A DNA stretch of 64,000 nucleotides from Paralvinella palmiformis (Eukaryota > Annelida > Polychaeta > Terebellida > Alvinellidae): assembly GCA_025642065.1 (NCBI GenBank), contig JAODUP010000584.1, positions 203,098 through 267,097 on the forward strand, in the 5' to 3' direction. The notes under the pieces were generated by a model. That model saw only the letters and a program-made list of their open reading frames with translations. It was not told the origin of the DNA and did no database searches. Position numbers and translations under genes: made by a program. This document shows positions 57,976 through 64,000 of this stretch, in pieces (within the stretch, counting starts at the first letter, position 1; each line of letters starts with the position of its first letter).

Positions 57976-58338
57976 AGAGGCGTTACTCTTGCCTAGCGGT
58001 TAAGCACCAGGCACTTGGTGCCAACGGTCGCAGGTTCGAACCCCCGTAAGAGGTCGAAATTTTCCAGGGATTAATTTCTCGGCTCACAACATCGTGGGTG
58101 TCTGACCATGTTAAATGGCGCTGCCGTCTCCACTGAATTATTTAAAATAAAGGGGGCCGTTATAAACCCCTTGAGGATGTAAAATACTCTGGCAGTGACC
58201 ACCCTCAGGGTATTTCGGCTCCATCTTTCCGTACTGCTCCCCTGTGAGTGGTGGGGGAGGAGGTTTTCTCAACCACTCGAACATAGAGGCTGTGCTGATT
58301 AAGCGACAGCCTGGGGATTCTCCCCGAACAACAAAACC
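57976..58338 (+). mobile_element. SINE family A, complete
   Basis: Head GAGGCGTTACTCTTGCCTAG, box A TAGCGGTTAAGCACC, box B GGTTCGAACCC, full body, tail GGGGATTCTCCCCGAACAAC. Inserted just beyond arm 2 of the inverted duplication. Confidence 0.9.
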
Positions 58339-59196
58339 TGAAACCTCTTGCCGCGCCATGTTGAATTTTGAACAGGTGGCGCCTCAAACGACCGGAGGTA
58401 TTTCTCAGATAAACAAAAGCTCTCTGGTTGTCCATATGTGATCGTGTACATGTGTGTGATGGTTGAAATAAATTGCCAATACTAGTACTATATGTTACAT
58501 GATCACATACTCTTTTATTAATAAACACTTTAATTGTGCGCACATGATATTGAAAGAAACGAAGCTCTGAAACTGTAAATAAATAATTAAGTGATTTCAC
58601 AGCCAGTTAATTCACAGTCAAATAATTCATAGCCTACAATTTGCGATCACTTGACAGCTTATTAGAAAATAATTGAACGTGGTTTAGGTTATTTCACAGC
58701 TTTGTGTGTGGAAGGCGTAGATTTTAAAATGAAAACAGTTAGGTATATATGAGGTAAATGCATACAAACATACTTTCATCATGTCAGTTTATCATTGTCC
58801 ATAAATTTTTATTTATTTGGATATAGATATATAATGATATATATAGCTAATATAACGGAACCATAACACAATTCACCATATATTCATCATGTCCGTTTAT
58901 CATACATTAACTAAAAAAATTATAAGTTCATTTAAAGTCTACACCTCAATAATATAGACCATGCAATATAGGCCTGCCCAGCTGAGAACAAAGAATACAC
59001 ATGGAATATTAACAATGTGTATATTTGCGTTAACATCTTAGAGATAAAGAAATTAGTACTTTCATACAATAAGTGACATCAAATCTCTTGTGCCAAGGGT
59101 TCATTTACAGTTACAACCAGTCATTTGTTATCAAATGGACAGAATAACCCAAACTGCTTCCAGCTCTAAACAACCACTACTACAAAAATATGACAT
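58339..59196. other. AT-rich intergenic DNA
   Basis: Nothing recognised. Confidence 0.4.
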
Positions 59197-59375
59197 TTAG
59201 TCCAGATCAGTGAACTGTTTAAAGTTAGACAGAATATACACAGAGATGTAATAGACACATGCATTGACTACTGTAACAGATAAATCAAAATCATCTATCA
59301 CATCCAACACCAGTAAATCTGTATCCAAGAGATTGGCCTGTTTACATGGTATCTCATCATCATAGAACTTCAAGG
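59197..59375 (-). CDS. possible terminal exon or transposase fragment
   Basis: A strong 3' splice site (TTGTTCTGTTTCAG) precedes an open frame LKFYDDEIPCKQANLLDTDL... VVNACVYYISVYILSNFKQF, ending in TAA at 59199-59197. The YYISxYI-type pattern faintly recalls the C-terminal region of THAP/P-element-like transposases; I am not sure. No upstream partner exon identified. Confidence 0.3.
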
Positions 59376-60589
59376 CTGAAACAGAACAATACCTTGTAAA
59401 ATAATGACTTGAACCAAATGCATACACAATGTGTAAACACGTTTTCCTTTTTTCAAGTTGGTTAAAGAATTTGATTTGATATGCATTTAAGTTATGAAGA
59501 GAAGTATACCAATTAAAGCACATGAGCTGAACATTCAAGTCCTAATTCAGGTGCTGGTAATCCTTTTTTTGTATTAAGATATGAAATGGGCTGACAAAAT
59601 TTCATGGGTTTGATGCCTTGTTTCTTATTTAATTAATTTTATAATACCAATTGTCACCATTAATATTTATAAATATTAATTACCATCACAGCTAGCCCTG
59701 TCTCCTGTATAGGTCTCCTATCTGTTAATACATTCCTCTTTGATTTCAGTGGATGCATGCGGTGGATTTGGTACATCAAAAATAGTTGGAATACCATTCT
59801 AGATAATTTGTCTGGTTCATGAATTCCGTTTCAGTGAAATGCATATCATACATTCTACAATTAGTATTCAAGTAATTTAAATCTTTCCTCATCATATATC
59901 TGAACAACAACAATAATAACCCATCTTTTACTTCTGTCAATAGAAAAAATAACAAAATGGATGTTTCTACCACTAGTTGAGGTATTTAATAATTAATTTC
60001 TTAACAGTTAAATTATAAATAGAAGTCAATATATATCAATAAGTACCAATTGCTTACGTTTAAAAATAAATATGGATGCAGGTGATCATGTAAATACTCG
60101 GTTACTTATAATTATTGTTATGAGGGGAAAATTATCTGATTATAGTAATGTAATTTTAGAAGTCCAATTATATTATTAACAATAACAAAGTAAAACATAC
60201 CTCCCACCCATAACATCTTCAGTGGCTCCAGTACATGTAACTGTAAGCTTATGTATATCTTACATACCCATTTTGTGATTAATAGGGTGATACTGTTCAA
60301 TAAAATTTAATCAGATTTTGTCTGAAACAAATATAGATTGATAGACCCTTTGGGGCCTTGGTTCATGTCAAGTAGAGGCGGGTCTACTTCAAATTGTTAT
60401 GCTTATTTTTTTAAATATCCTTTATTTAAAAAAAGCCAGATCATATCAAATTTTTACACTAGCTTTCATTTCCTTTCGGGAATGTCTTTATTTGTCCATA
60501 CTTTTTCTGTTGGCGCAGAATGAACCAGTGCCATTATGCGCCATGTTAACGAAGGGAGCTGTCAATGACAATCTACCTTACCTGTTAGT
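59376..60589. other. AT-rich intergenic DNA
   Basis: Short frames only. No feature called. Confidence 0.4.
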
Positions 60590-60655
60590 TAGATCGCTCA
60601 GTTGGAAGAGCGTTATGCTGCAAACCGGAAGGTTTTGAACAAGGTCATGGTCACA
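60590..60655 (+). mobile_element. tRNA-like SINE head fragment
   Basis: TAGATCGCTCAGTTGGAAGA (box A-like) and GGAAGGTTTTGAACAAGG (box B-like), with GCA at the anticodon position. It cannot form a full acceptor stem with its flanks, so I read it as a SINE head rather than a tRNA gene. Confidence 0.45.
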
Positions 60656-60741
60656 CATATCAAGTGACAATGAATTTGATTTGTTTGATTAAACAGGGAG
60701 AGTAAACGGAAGTGCGAGCACATATTTCCAGTATGTTCCCT

Positions 60742-60985
60742 TTTATTGAGTGGTTGTTCATATACCCCTCCCCCACCACTCACAGGGAAGAGTACAGAAA
60801 GATGGAGCCAAAATACCCCGAGGGTGGTCACTGCCAATGTGCATTACGTCCCCAGGAGCTCTTTAACGTTCCCACTTTTAATCAATTCAGTAGAGACGGT
60901 CGGACCATTTAACGTGGTCAGCCGCCCACGATGTTGTAAGCCAAGAAATTAATTTCTGATAAAGTTTCGACCTTTTTATGGGATC
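60742..60985 (-). mobile_element. SINE family A, head missing
   Basis: CTCCCCCACCACTCACAGGG ... GTCAGCCGCCCACGATGTTG as in other family A copies. More diverged, with neither terminus intact. Confidence 0.75.
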
Positions 60986-61167
60986 GATCTGTGACCCTTA
61001 AATTGTCAAATTTAGTTGCACTTGATTAACGATATACTTGAGGTCACAGATATTTGGACCAGCAACGAATTATATTGTAGTTTTCCTGATTAATGTAAAA
61101 ACGCTATTTGTATGAGAAGCTATGATGTTTATAAACTCAGTGTCAATAAAACTTATATTTTGGGGTG

Positions 61168-61893
61168 AAACGCTATGACATTTATGTCAAATCAGTATGC
61201 CTACAACAATCTTAAGAACATCCACTGTTTAAAAACATTCTTGACACAAGAAACACTTGTAACTGTAGTCCATGCCTTTATTACATCTCGTATAGACTAT
61301 TGTAACTCCCTGTTATATGGCATATCTGATTATAACATTAATCGCCTTCAGCGAATTCAGAATAGTGCAGCTCGCATAAATGACAAATACTTGAAAATAT
61401 GATCATATCACCCCAATTCTTCAAAAACTACATTGGCTATCTGTTAGACAGCGCATCCATTTCAAGATTTTGTTAATACCTTATAAACCTATTGATGACA
61501 TGGTGCCAGAATACCTGTGTGAACTGGTGTCCATTAGAAAGTCATCCCGAAAACTCAGGTCATCCAATCAGATACTATTGCAGGTCCCAGTGTCTTGGCT
61601 CAAGTCATATGGTGATTGTACATTTAGTGATGCAGCCCTCACTTTATGGAATAGGTTGCCGGCAAATATTAGAAATGCGTCGTCTCTTGAAAATTTTAAA
61701 TATCTTCTAAAAACACACCTATTCAAGGTAGCCTTTACAGATAAATAATTATTATCTTTTAAGTCATTACAGTTTTTTTTAGACATATCAAATGGGGTAT
61801 TATTATATTACATATTATTTATACAGAGCCTTTGAACGGCTCCTGCTAGTAAGGGAGCTTTATTAAATATATTATTATTATTATTATTATTGG
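61168..61893 (+). pseudogene. CR1/L2-like LINE 3' end, frame-broken
   Basis: The reverse-transcriptase C-terminus FITSRIDYCNSLLYGISDYN, RLQRIQNSAAR is followed by a frameshift and stop near 61395. The same protein then continues in another frame: HFKILLIPYKPIDDMVPEYL, LKSYGDCTFSDAALTLWNRL, LKTHLFKVAF. After the stop comes the 3' UTR and an (ATT)n tail (61866-61893). 5'-truncated, as usual for LINE copies. The inverted partner is at 63096-64000. Confidence 0.85.
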
Positions 61894-62542
61894 TAGTTGC
61901 CTGGAGCTGTCTCAACACTTGTTATCAAGTTATCTTCAGCCTTTCCTTCTTGTGTACACTTGATAAATCAATCATGGGTCAATCTGGAGAGTATCCTTGC
62001 GTCATTGACGCGACTAAAACTTGGACAACGCAAAACTGAGATGATCATGCCTTAAACAGGTACGCACATGTAGTTTATGTGTTATACTCAGTTAACTGGA
62101 CTCACAGACCTGTCGGATTATTTTCTTTTCCTCGCATTTGGAGGACATCTACAGAAAATTAATGGTGTCACTATAAAAACGCATAAAGATATCATTAGCG
62201 AACGGCTATTGGAAGAAATATTGAGATACGAAAAAAATGACAAAGGCAGACTTTTGCCAGACAAAGGGCACGCATAATTGAAACGGACACAATTTTGTCA
62301 AACTCCTGTCTCCAAAAGGCACACTATGCTGCCAACCCTTAATGTGTTCACTCCATGGAGAAAAAAAAACTAGCACGTTCTGAGCTCAAAACACCCTACA
62401 TTTAAATTTTATCGAAGTCCAAATTTAATCCTCATTTCATTAATATTTTACGTATCAAACAATATCCTGATAGTGTCTAACATCTAACAATATCTAACAC
62501 TGTCTATGTAATATCACTTCTATTCTTTAATTTGTGATCCAG

Positions 62543-62874
62543 TTGGAGACCGGAGCTCCAGAAGTGCTAAGGGTGATGTAGGACCCCAGGGACCTCCAGG
62601 TCAAAATGGAGCCACAGGATCTACAGGATGGACTGGCCAAACAGGATCTAGGGGTGGAACAGGAAGGCCAGGCCCACGAGGAAATACGGGAGCTACAGGC
62701 TTTACTGGGAGGTATGGCCAATCAGGAGCCACAGGAATGGATGGCAGAACAGGAATTCCAGGTATGGATGGCCGAACAGGACGTACAGGAGCCACTGGAG
62801 TTAGAGGACCATTGGGAAGGCAAGGCCGAACAGGAGCTACAGGAGCTACCGGATTCCCAGGTTCATATAGATAA
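62543..62874 (+). CDS. collagen-like Gly-X-Y exon rich in Thr at Y
   Basis: After a possible acceptor GTGATCCAG|TTGG the frame encodes an imperfect start (GDRSSRSAK) and then 33 uninterrupted Gly-X-Y triplets, GDVGPQGPPGQNGATG... to GATGATGFPGSYR, before TAA at 62872-62874. By my count about 16 of 33 Y positions are Thr and few are Pro, unlike fibrillar collagens. It may be an exon of a secreted or membrane collagen, or a fragment; no signal peptide or non-collagen domain is in this frame. A weak donor (AG|GTTCAT) at 62860 could end the exon earlier. Confidence 0.6.
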
Positions 62875-63095
62875 ACCAGAGCTCTGTGATCAATTGAAGG
62901 ACAATTTTATTAGATGTTCTAATACACGTTTTGTTTTAATATAATAAAGTCTTAATTAAACTGAGAATATAACGGTAGACTACATCCTTTAGGACAAGGC
63001 CGTATTATCCATTAGGCTGACTAAGTTGAAGCATAAGGGCACGCAGGGACTAGGGACACATCAATCACTTTTTGGTGATGCACTTTTATAATAAT

Positions 63096-63290
63096 ATAAT
63101 AATAATGTATATTTAATAAAGCGCCCTTACTAGCAGGAGCCATCCAAAGGCGCTGTACAAATAATATGTAATATAATAATACCCCAAATAATGTCTGTAA
63201 AAACCCAGTAATGATTTAAAAGATAATAATTATTTATCTGTGAAAGCGACCTTAAATAGGTGTGTTTTTAGAAGAGGCTTAAATTTTTAA
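63096..63290 (-). mobile_element. CR1/L2-like LINE 3' terminus, minus strand
   Basis: GGCTCCTGCTAGTAAGGGCG and the end of the frame (CACCTATTTAAGGTCGCTTT) match the 61.8 kb copy in the opposite orientation. Confidence 0.75.
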
Positions 63291-63310
63291 AGGGAACACC
63301 CCCACTGGGC

Positions 63311-63443
63311 CAACGGTCACAGGTTCGAACCCCGTAAGAGGTCGAAACTTTTCCAGGGATTAATTTCTCAACTCACAACATCGTTGGTGACTGATCACGT
63401 TAAATGGCGCTGCCGTTTCCACTGAATTATTTAAAATAAAGGG
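63311..63443 (+). mobile_element. SINE family A fragment
   Basis: GTCACAGGTTCGAACCCCGT (box B) through CACTGAATTATTTAAAATAA and AAAGGGGGACG. The start of the head and the tail are missing. Confidence 0.75.
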
Positions 63444-63590
63444 GGACGTTAAAAAGAGGCTAAAAAACTTGGAACCCCCCTGGGTTTTGGTATTTTCCCA
63501 CGCCCCCTTTTTGGGGATTTCCCAAAAAACAACAAGAGGCTTTATTAAACGCCTGGGGGTTTCCCCAAAAAAAAAAAAAAAAAAAAAAAA
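63444..63590. other. probable low-quality assembly segment
   Basis: A run of homopolymer-rich, unnatural-looking sequence (CCCCCCTGGGTTTTGG, CCCCCTTTTTGGGG, a run of about 28 A) joins two LINE fragments. The style resembles sequencing or polishing error more than genomic DNA. Confidence 0.5.
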
Positions 63591-64000
63591 AAACTGTATT
63601 GACTTAAAAGATAATAATTATTTATCTGTAAAGGCTACCTTGAATAGGTGTGTTTTTAAAAGATATTTAAAATTTTCAAGGGACGACGCATTTCTAATAT
63701 TTTCTGGCAACCTATTCCACAAAGTGGGGGCTGTAACACTAAATGCACAATCACCATATGACTTAAGCCGAGACACTGGCACCTGCAATAGTATCTGATT
63801 GGATGACCCGAGTTTTCGGGATGACTTTCTAATGGAAACCAGTTCACACAGGTATTCTGGCGCCATATCATTAACAGATTTTTCAAATGGATGCGCTGTC
63901 TAACAGGTAGCCAATGTAGTTTTTGAAGAATTGGGGTGATATGATCATATTTTCAAGTATTTGTCATTATGCGAGCTGCACTATTTTGAATTCACTGAAG
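63591..64000 (-). pseudogene. CR1/L2-like LINE reverse-transcriptase C-terminus, minus strand
   Basis: MAPEYLCELVSIRKSSRKLG, SRLKSYGDCAFSVTAPTLWN and NASSLENFKYLLKTHLFKVA are nearly the same protein as at 61470-61748, in inverted orientation. The frame is broken near 63890 and the copy runs off the window end. Confidence 0.85.

Noticed and set aside
58138..58600. Frames of 73 and 131 codons on the minus strand
   Set aside because: They lie largely over a SINE family A copy; similar frames appear at the other copies (8.1 kb, 60.7 kb), so they are repeat artefacts.
60590..60655. Possible tRNA-Cys gene
   Set aside because: Box A and B-like words and a GCA triplet are present, but no acceptor stem forms, so a SINE head is more likely.
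62077..62277. 66-codon frame upstream of the collagen-like exon
   Set aside because: No donor near its end to connect to the collagen frame and no family recognised.
1..64000. CRISPR arrays, operons, phage or bacterial defence genes
   Set aside because: Exon-intron genes, SINEs and LINEs show this is animal nuclear DNA; the tandem repeats lack spacer structure.

Overview
This is AT-rich eukaryotic DNA with introns, dense transposable elements, tRNA-derived SINEs and long microsatellites. It has no bacterial or phage features. The gene content (two iduronate-2-sulfatase-like genes, an ankyrin gene, a collagen-like exon) and the repeat types fit an invertebrate animal, perhaps a marine spiralian such as a mollusc. 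That placement is a guess; the sequence does not prove a taxon.

Layout. 1-10 kb is repeat-rich intergenic DNA (hAT-like and pogo-like elements, MITEs, SINEs, minisatellites). Two iduronate-2-sulfatase-like genes lie head to head: one on the minus strand at 10009-11538 and one on the plus strand at 20731-22266. Both coding regions are uninterrupted, and both have a 3' splice site a short way upstream of the ATG, so each probably has a 5'-UTR intron. Between them are SINE copies, a possible two-TM exon and a dead LINE fragment. A 657-bp MITE starts 43 bp after the plus-strand sulfatase stop codon.

25.2-35.3 kb (minus strand) holds an ankyrin-repeat gene that I could assemble exon by exon: 11 exons, every intron in phase 0, 467 residues, a charged helical N-terminus and about ten ankyrin repeats ending in a real stop codon. 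At 40.7-42.7 kb are two exons closely matching exons 2 and 3 of this gene, a partial tandem duplicate. SINEs and hAT-type elements fill the introns.

44.6-50.9 kb is a degenerate Ty3/gypsy retrotransposon (minus strand). A second, internally deleted gypsy element sits inside its RNase H region, delimited by 174/175-bp LTRs and a perfect 5-bp target duplication (GTCAC). 51.5-58.0 kb is a large imperfect inverted duplication. Each arm carries a first exon for a small type II membrane protein, and each copy is broken in a different way. 61.2-64 kb contains inverted copies of the 3' end of a CR1/L2-like LINE around a collagen-like exon with threonine at about half of its Y positions, followed by a stretch that looks like assembly noise.

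The sulfatases should act in lysosomal or secreted degradation of heparan/dermatan-type glycosaminoglycans; the ankyrin protein is a probable cytoplasmic scaffold. Nothing in the sequence ties these genes into one pathway. I found no CRISPR, operon or other dedicated new system. The most unusual items are the modular phase-0 ankyrin locus, the sulfatase pair with shared 5' gene structure, the nested LTR element and the inverted membrane-protein duplication.
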